Source: Nyssa sinensis
Lineage: Eukaryota; Streptophyta; Magnoliopsida; Cornales; Nyssaceae
DNA: 64,000 nt
Assembly: GCA_008638375.1 (NCBI GenBank)
Contig: CM018036.1
Location: forward strand, 5,890,392 to 5,954,391
Reading direction: 5' to 3'
Shown: piece by piece, positions 11,100 to 22,826 of the stretch
Position numbering within the stretch: position 1 is the stretch's first letter
Layout of the letters: every line of letters starts with the position of its first letter
Position numbers and translations under genes: made by a program
Notes under the pieces: generated by a model
The model's database searches: none
Seen by the model: the letters and a program-made list of their open reading frames with translations, nothing else
Told to the model about the DNA's origin: nothing

Positions 11100-14000
11100 A
11101 GTACCTTTCAAGAAGAAGAATGTTATTAAAAACTCAAACTTAAATACGCTAAGATCTTTAATTTAACCACTTGATAGTTTAGAAACTATAAATAAAATAG
11201 CTAAAATTAATGAAAATTCAATCTCTAATCTATTCAATGTTAAAATATTCTACTTCATATAAATTCGAACTCAAAATAATATTGACTTTTGAGAAAATTA
11301 ACTCATAAAAGACAAACATTTACTACTTTTATACTTGAGTAAAAATACAATTTTACAAAACTAATCTCCTTTTAAACACATTCACATGAAAATAATTAAA
11401 AAAAGAAGATAATTTTTTTAAAAAAAAAATCGCCATATTTTATGGATTGATTTTTTTAAACTAAACTTATATTTTGGGATATCACAAATTGAATAAGGAG
11501 ATCTTAAATTATAACATAGGGAGTACAGTAATTATAATTGTAAAATTCAATACACGTGAATTCAGTGAAAATTATATTGGATTGGTAGTTAAAATTTGAA
11601 TGAATCAAAACTCAAATTTCAAAAAAAAAAAAAAAAAGTCAATTATCAACTTTGGAAATTTTAGCCAAATAGGCCAAAAATCTTATATTAATTTCAAACT
11701 TTAGGCTTCATTGCTTGATGAAAATTATAAAATGTTTAGGCTATCGGCTCTGAGTTTATAAGTAGTTTTTTTGTGCAAAAATAATATCAAATCCTACATA
11801 AGCAAGATTAACAGCAGAAAAAAAGGATTCAAATTAATTTCTAGAGTCGGTTTGAAAAACGCGTCTAAAAATTCCTAGTGACGATCTCTCGTTTAGAAAA
11901 ACGCGTTTAGAAATTTCTAGTTATGATCTTTGAATTAGATCAAGAGTAGTTACTTTGTGCAAATATAATTTCAAAAATTAGATCCGTCTTTAATATATTT
12001 TTCTCATTAACTACGTAAGTGAAATCAAACTATGAAGAAATTGTTTTTCAAATTCTGATTAGAAAGTTGCGTTCTGAAAACCCCTGGTGGCAGACGCTGC
12101 AAAACAAGGTTAAGGTTTGAAAAGTGCAAACTTTCAAGAGTCAGTTTGAAAAACGCGTCTAAAAATTCCTAGTGAGGATCTCTCGGTTAGAAAAATGCGT
12201 TTAGAAATTTCTAGTTATGATCTTTGAATTAGTTCGAGAGTCGTTACTTTGTGCAAATATAATTTCAAATATTAGATCTGTCTTTAATATATTTTTCTCA
12301 TTAACTACGTAAGCGAAACCAAACTAAGAAGAAATTGATTTTCAAATTCTGATTAGAAAATTGCGTTGTGAAAACCCCTGGTGGCAGACGCTGCAAAACA
12401 AGGTTAAGGTTTGAAAAGTGCAAACTTTTTGCTTGCACGGCTCAGCTAAGGAGGTGTTTGGCGTTGCCACGTTAACTGCAGGAAACTCAATCGTCCACAA
12501 TGATGATATATGAAATACGTTGTATATAATGTGATGTCATGAGTTTTTGAGTTTTATTTGGCGGCCTGTCTTGACTTGTTTGGCTTCAGTTTTTCTTATC
12601 ATATATCATCAATTGAAGATGACAATAATTGTTTCGGTGTGATAGTGAAAGCATTGTGAGACCATTTAAAAAAGTTGAAGGGTGCATGAGATTCAACTCA
12701 GTAGTTGATTTTTTGTCACTTAGAAATGGAAGTTTGAAATTATTGAATTCGGTGCTTCTTCTATATATGAAATGTCTAGTGTGGCACATTTGCATTGACA
12801 TTGTTAATAGTCTACAAACAAAATCATGCTAAATATTTTACATAGAATCATTAGTAAGAAAATTGGGGTGGGGCAGGGAATTCAAAGGGAAATACTCTTT
12901 AATGTAGGATAAATATGGTACTTTAAAATTAATAATATTTATTTCAGAATTATATTAGGATTATTTAGTTTTTAATTTTGATTTATTTCTTATTTTTGTA
13001 ATTGTTTTTTATTTTATCAAGATTTGTATAGGAAATATAGAAATTAGTAGTTTTCTATTCCAATTAATAGTCTTTATTCTATTAGAATTAAGATAAAAAT
13101 ATGAGTTGTAATTTAATAGTCAAAATAGTAGAATTCTATAAATATAATGTAATAGGTTTTTATCGTTAAGTTTTTTTTATTAATAATATTTAATTTTGAA
13201 TTTTAGAGAATATTTCTCTTTTTGAGTTTATTGTTTCCCGTTGGGTTGAGAATTCTCGCTTTTGAATATTGATGTTGACTGGATTTATTATTCGTGTTTC
13301 CGTGCTGTGTTAATTTTTCTTGTTTTGTTACCCTAAAAATAGGGGGAAATGTAAAATATGAAGGAAAGTAAAAGAAAATGATATATGTAAGAACTCCATT
13401 ATTATAATTTTATCCAATATTCACATCTTCCCGGTTGAAAAATTATTAAAAATTTATATTATAAAAATAAATATTATATATATAGGAAATAATGTATTAA
13501 AACATTTATATGTCTTATATATTTTGTAGAGTTTTATAATATTAATATTAAATAAGAGATTTTACATAAATATTTTTTTAAAAAAAAGGTTTCATTGAGT
13601 TTTCACTTCGTTACTTTGTTAAAATCTATATAATTTAAAATTTTCTTACTTGGAGATTCTTGTGTAGATAAGAATTCCCAAATTTAATTATTTCTTGTTC
13701 AACTCAATAAAAAGATTTTATTTTGTTATCCATATTCAACCTAAGTTAAAAAACCAACCTCAAGTCTGAAAAAATAAGCTAGTGTTCCAAGTTAATAACC
13801 GGCGGTAAACTTTATTAATCTTTTGTGGATAAGAATCTTGAAATTAGGCTTAAATAGAGTAAAAATGAAAAAAAAAATGATTAATTTTGTCAAATCAAAT
13901 TAATTGGACAAGCCTTTGTTTTGTCAAGTTGATTATGCAATATAAGTTCTAAATAATTTATTTTATTCTTGATGTAAAAAAAATTTCATATTGTGCCATC

Positions 14001-15660
14001 ACCCAAAAATGTAAAAAATAAAAAATAAAAAGGGGAACCCAAAAGAGAAAAGGGGAGGGAATCCCATTCAAACCTACTAGTTGAAAGGATCAAAACTTAC
14101 TCAACTCTAACCACTCTTTTGCTACCCTAATTGAAAGCCAAAGAACAAAATCGTAGGACTTTCATATCCAACTTGATTTAACTCCAACCAATGTAGAAGG
14201 GGACACAAACCCTTTTTCCTGATCAACTTTAAATGGGGTCAAATCCTTATGTCAACTGAGAATGATGGTTTGTGATTGAACAGAAGACACAACCCTAGTT
14301 GATGCCTGTGTTTTGATGACGACGATGACTGCATTTTCAATGTCAAACATGTCGTTTTAGACCCAAGCATGTGTTTTCACTTCAGTCACAAGATCATCAT
14401 CAAGAACCCTAATTATTACATGCAGTTACAAATAATTTTGAGAAATTTATATTCAATAATTTCTTGGCATGACACTGTCACTATTCCATGGTTAAAGCAC
14501 AAAACCTAATCAATTGTTCTTTAAACTTGGATAACTGAGTAGATTTTATTAAAAATTACTATTGAAATTAAAAATTACTTTTTTTAAAAAAAATTCTTTG
14601 ACTCTTGGCTTATTTCTAGTGCACTCTACTCAAATTAGTTATAAAAACAATTAACTTCGTTTTTATTTCATTACCGTCTTTTTCACTCTAGCATATATAT
14701 ATATATAGAAGCGAATATGGTTTTTCTCCTATAATAAACTCTCAATTTTTCTCAATGATATATGTCTTCTATACATTACATTTATTGTTCAATTATTTAA
14801 TAACAAATATATTATGTGACCTGCAATATTAATAATGTTCCATTTAGAAAAATTGAGAAAAAACTATAGTGAGAGGACCATGATCCTATACAAACTTATT
14901 TAGTGTTGTACTCACATTAATTAAAAAACACACACACACACACAGATATATATATATATATATATTCATATGTTCATGTAAATTGTTCTTGTTATAATAT
15001 TATCAACTTTCTTATAATTAATATTCAAGTTAATAACTTCTAGTAATTATTAAATTTTCAAGGAACTAACTTCGTACTTTGGTAGATAATTAGTAATTTT
15101 ATTTCCTACTAGTTACTAATTTTTTTAAAAAATAGTTCTATATGTATTTATATATTTCATTTATGACATGTATTAATTCTCTATAATTAGAGTCAAAAGT
15201 GTTGTAAATAAAAAAAATTATATAACATGAGTAAGTGTATGACAAAAAAAATATTTTAATTTTAAAAAATATTAAGAATTTTTTTTTTGAGTTGCCAGTT
15301 TATAGATATTCTTATATTTACACGAGTATCTATTTGTAAATTATATTGAATCAATTCTCCCAGTGATTAAATATATGATCATTTATAGTACATTTCTGGA
15401 AGTGCGAATTTCATTAAAAAAAAAGGTACAAAAATAGAATAAAGTAAATTTGCATGTCAAAATTTGACATGACATATATCTTATATTAAAAAAATAATTA
15501 AATCATGACATTATTTATATTATTTATCAGATTTTAACATGAATAAATATGAAAAAAGGTCATTGACAAGTCAGAAACTGATTTGAATGAGTTAAATTTT
15601 TTACAAATTTTTTTTCCCCGCAAGTATGGATATATACACAACTACAACAATGGACTTTTT
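11100..15660. other. Gene-less AT-rich stretch
   Basis: No gene is recognisable. It holds a 295-bp tandem duplication (11846-12429), an AT-rich block near 12880-13330 with an LTR-like look (GTTTTTATCGTTAAGTT, AGAATATTTCTC), and an imperfect inverted repeat around 14710-14880. CA/TA microsatellites lie near 14925-14965. The small ORFs around 12590-12830 match no family I know. Confidence 0.55.
11846..12429. repeat. Two tandem 295-bp units
   Basis: GTCGGTTTGAAAAACGCG at 11846 and GTCAGTTTGAAAAACGCG at 12141 open two units that run in the same order through CCCCTGGTGGCAGACGCTGC and end TTGAAAAGTGCAAACTTT. Similarity is high (about 95 percent by eye), so the duplication is fairly recent. It has no coding potential. 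Confidence 0.85.
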
Positions 15661-15713
15661 TGTGTGGCATCTGATAGTGGGACCCCTGAATATCTACTCA
15701 GCACATGAATAAG

Positions 15714-15755
<42 letters not shown>

Positions 15756-15799
15756 GGGTATGTTTGTATTTATTTATTCTTATCTGTCTATCCACCAAT

Positions 15800-16187
15800 A
15801 CACCGAGGCTATGAATTAACTCAAAGTGGCCCTGTTTTTTCCTGTCAATATAGGGATTAGAAAACTATTTTTATTCAACTGACGGCGGTTGTTTCTGCTT
15901 GCTATATAACTGGGGTGGGGACTATAAATATGAGTATGGATGGAGTTATATATATATATATATATATAGATGGATAGATAGATAACAGTGTGGCCTCTCC
16001 TACGGCTCTTTCATGGTTTAGATTCTGATAATTTCCAGTTAGTAAAGAAATTCTTTCCTCTCTCCCTTTCATGGGTTTAGATTCTTCATACCTCTCCTCA
16101 TAACCAAAAGCTCCTTGTAGAAGCTTTACCTGAGATATTGTCTTCTTCATCTTCTTAAATGTATGTGGTTCTTAAACTCCTGTTTGG
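15800..16187 (+). promoter_or_regulatory. SAUR copy 2 promoter and early leader, conserved with copy 1
   Basis: ACACCGAGGC (15800), GGGATTAGAAAAC (about 15854), a TA-rich TATA region (15945-15968) and GTGGCCTCTCCTA (about 15990) occur in the same order as at 1720-1885. This supports duplication of gene and promoter together. Confidence 0.55.
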
Positions 16188-16277
16188 ATGATCAAAAGCT
16201 CTTGCCAGGTTGATTCAGAATATGAGCAATGCAACAAGGCCATGGATGAGGTCTATCTGCAGCTAGGCTCAAGATAA
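16188..16277 (+). promoter_or_regulatory. Upstream ORF 1 in the SAUR copy 2 leader
   Basis: A 29-codon uORF opens ATGATCAAAAGC, aligned with ATGATCAAAGC at 2013. One extra A shifts the frame, so its peptide differs from that of copy 1. It overlaps the conserved uORF 2. Confidence 0.3.
16222..16266 (+). promoter_or_regulatory. Upstream ORF 2 in the SAUR copy 2 leader, shared with copy 1
   Basis: The peptide MSNATRPWMRSICS matches MSNTTRPRMRMRSLFNLA of copy 1 in its first ten residues except two. The frame is kept even though the C-terminal part differs in length. Confidence 0.4.
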
Positions 16278-16354
16278 GAAGTCCAAACAATCCCAAAACG
16301 AAAATCATAGAACTCAGTGTAAGCTGCTTTTTTCCTTTTTCTTTTTGTTATAAC

Positions 16355-16545
16355 CGTTTGATATAAATTCTTAGCCTACCCTCTGTGAGATTAAGTTTTT
16401 AGAGTAACAGTTATTCTAACATGGTATCAGAATTCTAATCTCGACATCTTGTTAATACGGTGCAAAATTTATACTCTCGTCCTGTTCAATCCGGTAGTGT
16501 TCGCACTTTGTTCTAACAGTGTACACCTATATCTCACCCTATTCC
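16355..16545 (+). mobile_element. LTR/primer-binding-site fragment inserted in the SAUR copy 2 leader
   Basis: This stretch is missing from the aligned leader of SAUR copy 1. It contains TTCTAACATGGTATCAGAAT, which is the typical plant Ty1-copia LTR end plus Met-tRNA primer binding site. A GTAAGC donor-like site at about 16319 and TTCTAACAG at about 16519 could allow it to be spliced out as a leader intron. Confidence 0.45.
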
Positions 16546-16554
16546 TATTGCAAT

Positions 16555-17019
16555 ATGGATCATGTAAAGGGTGAAGGAAAGAAAAAATCGACCTTCAAGT
16601 TATGGGTCAGATGTCTATCAGTCCTTGGAGGACATGGGAAATCTTCAGCTATGCCTTCTAATCGGAGCGAATCATGGCACTGCACCAAAAAAACATCAAA
16701 AGGTTGCTTCTCAGTGTATGTTGGACCTGAGAAACAGAGATTCATGGTCAAGATCCAGTATGTTAATCATCCATTATTCAAGATGCTGCTTGAAGATGCT
16801 GCATTGGAATATGGGTACAATAGCGAAGGCCCTATCTTGCTTCCCTGTGATGTTAATCTTTTCTACAAAGTGTTTGCAGAGATAGAGAGCAAAGAGACTC
16901 GTCCTGGTTGGGGATTTGCGTATGGTTCTTGTAGTCCCTTCAATCCATCTGGCCGTCTGGGTTGCAGCGACATGGCCAAGGGTTATGGTTCATATCTCCT
17001 TCTCACTCCAGCGCCATAA
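16555..17019 (+). CDS. SAUR-family auxin-responsive protein, copy 2
   Basis: Intronless, 154 residues. The SAUR core (about 48-112) reads GCFSVYVGPEKQRF, HPLFKMLLEDAALEYGYN and GPILLPCDVNLFYKVF, nearly the same as copy 1. The tail is longer, SPFNPSGRLG then GYGSYLLLTPAP, and is closer to the usual C-terminus of this SAUR group. I chose the ATG at 16555 (MDHVKGEG) because it aligns with copy 1; an in-frame ATG at 16519 would add 12 residues but lies in the inserted LTR-like sequence. The presumed role is auxin- or growth-responsive control of cell expansion through PP2C.D phosphatases, by family knowledge. Confidence 0.94.
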   Translation: MDHVKGEGKKKSTFKLWVRCLSVLGGHGKSSAMPSNRSESWHCTKKTSKGCFSVYVGPEKQRFMVKIQYVNHPLFKMLLEDAALEYGYNSEGPILLPCDVNLFYKVFAEIESKETRPGWGFAYGSCSPFNPSGRLGCSDMAKGYGSYLLLTPAP

Positions 17020-17177
17020 CATTTAATTAGACACGGAATCAAAGTGATGTTGTATGCATAATTACTGGTAAGGCCCTCTTGGGTATCTGTCATATATGCA
17101 TATAGAAATATGCAGTTATTATAATTCAACTCTTTTTGCAGTTTTCTTCAGTGAATTTTATTGTGTGTGTGGGTTAC

Positions 17178-17183
17178 AATAAA
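17178..17183 (+). terminator. Polyadenylation signal of SAUR copy 2
   Basis: AATAAA lies about 160 bases after the stop codon in a T-rich 3' region, a normal distance for a plant 3' UTR. Confidence 0.4.
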
Positions 17184-17199
17184 ATGCAGAAAATATTGT

Positions 17200-17384
17200 G
17201 TAAAAGATCTTATTTCATTTTCAAGGTGAGGATTTCATGTTTGGGGATATAAGAATTAGGCCAAACAGTTTGTAATATACAAAACCTCCACTATGAGCTT
17301 ACAATGCTTATGAATTAATGGATGAATGAAAATTGAGGCAATTCACTCATTTGTCATCTCAATTTATCTTTTCGGAATAATTAA

Positions 17385-17426
<42 letters not shown>

Positions 17427-18436
17427 CCCCTCCATTTTAATTGTGAGATTGTGAAGCTAGATTTTTGGATTTGTAATTCAAAATTGGCACAAAAGGCCTG
17501 AATTAATTAAACTAGAAGGTGATATCCTAAAGATTGAAAAAAAGAAGCCAAAATCCACCATTTTTAAAGAAATGCAGCATCATCATTATAGAATGTTGCA
17601 GGATTAACAGATCATATACATGGGTTATGAAGCCAGCAAATTCGTGACGGAATCAACATATAATGTAAGACAAAAGATTAACAAGAGACTATAGAGGAAA
17701 TGGTGATGATTGACACAAACAATAACAGATTAGAAGAGCCTACTAACAATGATGAATTGAAAACCTATATACTTTACAGATATTGTGATTGGAAAAACTA
17801 ACAGCAAAATTAAAGAACATTACTTCTAATGCATTCATATCATTTCAAAGGAAACAGATTAGGGTAGGGTAGTGCATCAAACACTAGACTAAAACAATAA
17901 TCATATTCAGAGGACTAATATAAGAGAGATTAAAAAAACTAAGATGATGCCCATTGGAAAGCATATTGTGTCCAGAGGAAAAAAGAAATTTTGATTGAGG
18001 AGTACCTCAGAAATGGCAAATCTTTTATATCAAGTTAACTGAGAAGATCTCAATCCATATGATTCATGAAGAACTTTTGTTTTGTACTTGTGTTTTTTCT
18101 TTCTTTCTTTTTTTTTTTTGTTTCAAGTCACAATTGAACACCTTAAAAGGAAAGAAAGAAAACTATAACATTTTCATACAAAAATAGAGAAAATATTTAA
18201 ATATTCAATAAATGTAAACCCTAATATTCTTAACAAATGGTAGAATTGTGCTCTAAGTTTGGAGAAGTGAATGCCATCTGCAAAAACTTACGCTTTTAAG
18301 GAAATCGACCTAATCAAATAAGCTTTAATAAAAAAAGTGATCCTTTTTTTCTTCTTTGAAGAGGCCAATTCATTTGCACCCTCTTCTAATTTGTTTCTTG
18401 TGTTTATTTTTTAGTTGGATGAATCTATAAATCCTC
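17200..18436. other. Gene-less stretch after SAUR copy 2
   Basis: It contains a long TA microsatellite (about 17388-17421) and unique AT-rich DNA. I see no gene. Confidence 0.55.
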
Positions 18437-19991
18437 TGTTGAAATTTTTTTGAGGAGTGCTTTTATTCCATGTTGGATTCTTGATACTCTCATATCATGT
18501 TAAAATTTTTGATGAAGTACTTTGTTATCATGTTGGATTCTTGATGTTCTGATACCAAGTATAATTGCCTAAATTTGTATTTGAAGATGTACATCTATAA
18601 GCTTTATAGAACTCTTGTACCAATGTTCTGAGAACAACTTTTCTTTCACAAATATGTTTATATTATTTCTCTCTTTTTTTTCTTGATTTTTATACATATG
18701 TAACACATACTCCTTCATATAGGGCCGGGCTAGAGTTACATAAATATTTGAATACGACATTTATCATTCTAAAACAACCTTTAGAATTTTTAGGCAATCC
18801 TTAGAATTCTTAGACTAGGTCTTAAAGTTCCTAAACATATTCATGTATCAAACTATATGCATCTAGACAATTATACACTATAGAAACATTCAAAATTATA
18901 TTTCCAACACTCTCCCATAATTTTGAATTTTTCTTTTCATCTTCAATCTCCATTCTTTTTTCTTCATTCTTCATTTTTTCATTTTTCATTCTTCAGTCTT
19001 CAATACTCTATCTTTTTGGCATCATTGATTCTTCTCCATTGTTGGCATCAACTCTCAGTTTTTTTCTTGAAAACTTCTTTGCAATTATTGTTGATTGATT
19101 CTATCTTCCGGTTTCTTGATTTTCAATACAATCTCTAAAATAAAATGTTAACATTCATTTTTTGTTTTTTTTCAAATGGTTGTTGCCCCTTTCATTTTCG
19201 TAGGGATATTCCCCTTTTCTTCCTCCTTTTTTTTCTCCACCCTTTTTTTTATCTCTTGGCCGACTCATGGTCTTGTCCTTTTCTTTTAACCGGAAAAACA
19301 CTTGCTAGCTTTTCAGTCTTCTTTCATTTTGATTAGACTCGTTTTCTAACCCTTTCATTTTCATTGAATTTTTTTTTCTTCCTCTTCTTCCTTGTTCTTC
19401 TTGTTGGCAATCAAGTCCTTTGTTTAGACTTAAGTGGGCTGTAATTTCAACCTTATAAGGTAATTGATAACTAAAATAAGAGAGAAAACTTCTTGTATTT
19501 CTCTTGTTCTTCTTTTTTTTTTTTGGCAACCAATATTCTTCACCAACTATAATTTTTATCACGTGCCAAGTTTAACTCGAAACCGACTCTGATACCATGT
19601 TAAAATTTTGCGGAGTACTTTGATACCATGTTAAAATTTCTGATGAACTGTTCTGTTATCATGTTGGATTCTTAATACTATGGTACCAAGTAGAGTTTTT
19701 GTACCAATTTCCTGAAAATTTCATTTCTTTCACAAATATATCTATATTATTTTTCTCTCTTTTTTCTCTTGATTCTCATACATATGCAGCCCATATACTA
19801 TTTTTTATAGGGTTAGGGTTACATAGATATTTGAATACAACCTTTAGCATTCTAAAACAATCTTTAGAATTTCTAGGCAACCTTTAAAATTCCTAGACAA
19901 CTCTTAAAATTTTTAAATATATTCATGTATCAAACTATATACATCTAGATAATTATGTACTATAAAAACATTCAAAATTATATTTCCAACA
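18437..19991 (-). mobile_element. Small non-autonomous LTR retrotransposon
   Basis: Two direct repeats of about 390-470 bp lie at 18437-18909 and 19598-19991. Read on the minus strand, each starts TGTTGGAAATATAATTTTG and ends in CA. Just inside the 5' LTR (minus strand) is TGGTATCAGAGTCGG (about 19583-19597), an initiator-Met-tRNA primer binding site. Just before the 3' LTR is the purine tract TTATGGGAGAG (about 18910-18920). Flanks are TCCTC and TCTTC, a likely 5-bp target duplication with one change. The core of about 690 bp is pyrimidine-rich on the plus strand and has no gag, protease, RT or integrase. Confidence 0.8.
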
Positions 19992-20254
19992 TCTTCTTGG
20001 CCGGTTGTGAGAGGTTTTATCATCTCGTCAGGCATGTACTCACCTTTGTTGTGTCTATACATATACATATGTGTGTATGGTAATAAAATCTATGTTTTAC
20101 TCGTTATTATGAGTCCCACTAACAAAACCCAGCTCATGTGAATTTATAAATACCATATAGATACTAATACATGGGTCATAAATCATTATCATTCCCATCA
20201 GATATGGAGCAGTGGTACTTAACCAGATTCCCGGCCATGGATTGTAAAACTCTG

Positions 20255-20350
20255 TCAAAGGATGGTATCTGCATCTATGCTCAGGGAAATCCTTTTATGC
20301 TACAAAACTTAAGTGGACTCCTGCTGCTGCCGTTTATGAGATATGGATAG
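20255..20350 (+). pseudogene. LINE reverse-transcriptase C-terminal remnant
   Basis: One frame near 20308-20355 reads KWTPAAAVYEIWIERN before a stop. This resembles the conserved end of plant L1-type non-LTR retrotransposon ORF2 (…AAVYxIWxERN…). The upstream frame is broken. Only a short fragment is left. Confidence 0.5.
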
Positions 20351-20689
20351 AAAGGAACTAACGCGATCACGAAAACGTGAATGGAGTCAAACTCGCCCAA
20401 TCTTTTGAAAACAAAGTAATACGGGACTACTCACTCAATAACAAAAAGACTCTAAATTCAAAACAACATATATTATTGAAAAGTTGAATCACCATACTTA
20501 TAAAGTTACAAGACTACTAGTACAAATAATAAAACTACTAATTTCAATTATTAATTCGATTAAGAAATTACTAATTCTAATCTGATATTGTTTTGGATGC
20601 CAGAACTCAATGCTCTATCACAAAATAGAGGGCAGATCTATCTCAACAAGCTTCTATGTAGATACTGGAATGTACATAGATTTTAGAGT

Positions 20690-20776
20690 TTCTGTTGTGC
20701 TGGCCTCCCTTTTTGTAGCAGTTTGCAGCCTCGTTTTGTGCTTTATAAAATCTTTACTTACCAAAAAAAAAAAAAA
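20690..20776 (+). mobile_element. LINE-like 3' end with A tail
   Basis: TTTTGTGCTTTATAAAATC then TTTACTTACC and a run of about 14 A (20762-20775) is the usual look of plant L1 3' ends. Together with the ORF2 remnant at 20255-20350 it suggests a decayed LINE, interrupted by unrelated DNA at about 20360-20600. Confidence 0.45.
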
Positions 20777-22249
20777 GCTAAAAATCCATTTGTGGTATAA
20801 AATATAAAGAAAACAATGCCATGTTTTCTTCTTTTTTTCCACCTTCAACCAAGAATAAGAAATTTTCATTTCTTTCTCTTCCATCTCCTTCTCTAAAGAA
20901 GCATAAGCTTGAGAACATGTTTCAAGTTGACATGGCATGGTTCAATGAACTATAAGAAAATTCAAAAGAAGAAGAAGAAGAAGAAATCTGATTGCAAACC
21001 TTACAAAACCTGGAGCTGGACAAGTTCTCAAGCACAAGTTTGTTACATTTACGAACGTGTTTAAATTTTACGCGTTTTCATTTTGCTTTCGGTGTGAAGC
21101 TGACCGCTGCCTTCATTAGGTACCAATCCCTTTCATGTATATATATAGTTGACTTCGTGAAACCTTCTTTAGAAAAATTATCGATACATTAAATTCAATA
21201 TTTATATTATGTGAACTATTTAAGATATAAAGTATGTTATTAGAGTAATCATACTTCACTAAAATAATTTTATTGTAATAATTTCAGTAGAATAAAAATA
21301 CAATACCACGTCATCAAAAAAATAAAATTATACCACTGTAATATAGAGAAACGAAGATGTCTAATAGTCATGTTTTTCTTTTTTTCATTATTCAATTTTT
21401 TTTTATATTTTTAAAATTTTTTAATGTATTTCTCACATTAATAATTGAATTATTATATATATATATATATATGCATGTAATTATTAATTTAGATGATTTT
21501 TAGCAATACGAACCATGATTGTTTTTGAGTCATCTCGAAAGTGAGAGACTATTATATTTTAAATGATATTTGTGCAACCATGTTCTAAAATATTGTGATC
21601 ATATTTATTAGATTTTGCGATTTATTTGTGAATAAAATTTTAATTTTAGATACCTCGTATACATATATTTGAAAAAGATTAAATAACTTTCTTAAAAATA
21701 TTTTTTGAAAACCGAATTTTATATCCGTACCTTATATCTGGTAGGCACCCAAATATAAGAATAGGATATAACAACATATTCAAGTCTTTTTCAAACACTA
21801 GATTGAAATATTCAATATCTCACAAAATCTTATATCATGTCCGATCTAATTATATCCTATCTAATCCCGCATTTTTATTCAGTCGTCCAAACAAAGCCTA
21901 AGTGTTTACAAGTGTAAAGTATCTAGTTCGATACTTAACGGGTACCTCTGGCCAGCCTCCCCCGCAAGCGAGATTTGTGTGCAATAACCGTGTAAGAAGT
22001 TTTGATTTACAATCTAATCATGTGATTGAAAATTATGATTGTACTTGATTCCAAATCATCAATATTATATATATATATATATATGAACATAATTTTCACT
22101 ATTCGGGACAAAATATTCTCATTGCTCTCCTCTTAATTCAGCATATATGTTAAACTGAATCAGAAGTTTGTTGTTTATCAACAACATTATCTTGAGGACT
22201 AAAATTAGAATAATGTTATACATAATAAAATTTTTTACTCATATATATA

Positions 22250-22375
22250 AGGGATAAGAATTCATTATAATAAATGCATATGAGTCTTATCTCCTTATTT
22301 ATAGAAGATGGTAAGATTCATTATAATAAATGCTTGTGAGTCTCGTCTCCTTATTTATAGAAGATGTGACATGAC
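22250..22375. repeat. Two-unit tandem repeat
   Basis: ATTCATTATAATAAATGC is followed by GAGTCT and CTCCTTATTTATAGAAGATG in both units, starting near 22259 and 22316. Confidence 0.7.
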
Positions 22376-22775
22376 AAGCAATCCTTTTAAATATTTTAAA
22401 ATAATTTAAAATTATAAAATATTATTTCAAAATTCATGTAAATAACCAAAAACTCAATAAATATAGAAGCACAGGGATGATTGTTACACCCCTATCAAAG
22501 AATTTATGGATTCAAAAAAACTATGATACTTTTTCTATATAAAAAATTAAAAAAATTTAATTATTAACTGTTATCTAAATATTAGTGATTATATTAAAAT
22601 AATTTTTAAAATATATTTTAGAAAATTACAGTATTGATAGTCACTTGAACCAAGTTAATACAACATATAAATACACACACACACACATATATACATATAT
22701 TTTTTTTGTCAAATTTCCCATGAACTGAATACGAATGTTTTGGTAAAAAAAAGTCTTTTTCTTTTCAATGGGGGA

Positions 22776-22826
<51 letters not shown>
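22776..22826. repeat. Compound (CA)n(TA)n microsatellite
   Basis: About 15 CA repeats run straight into about 10 TA repeats. A shorter CA block lies 100 bases upstream (about 22672-22687). Confidence 0.9.

Noticed and set aside
20610..20938. Open frames with Lys runs near 20.7-20.9 kb
   Set aside because: They are made by the LINE A-tail and by pyrimidine-rich DNA.
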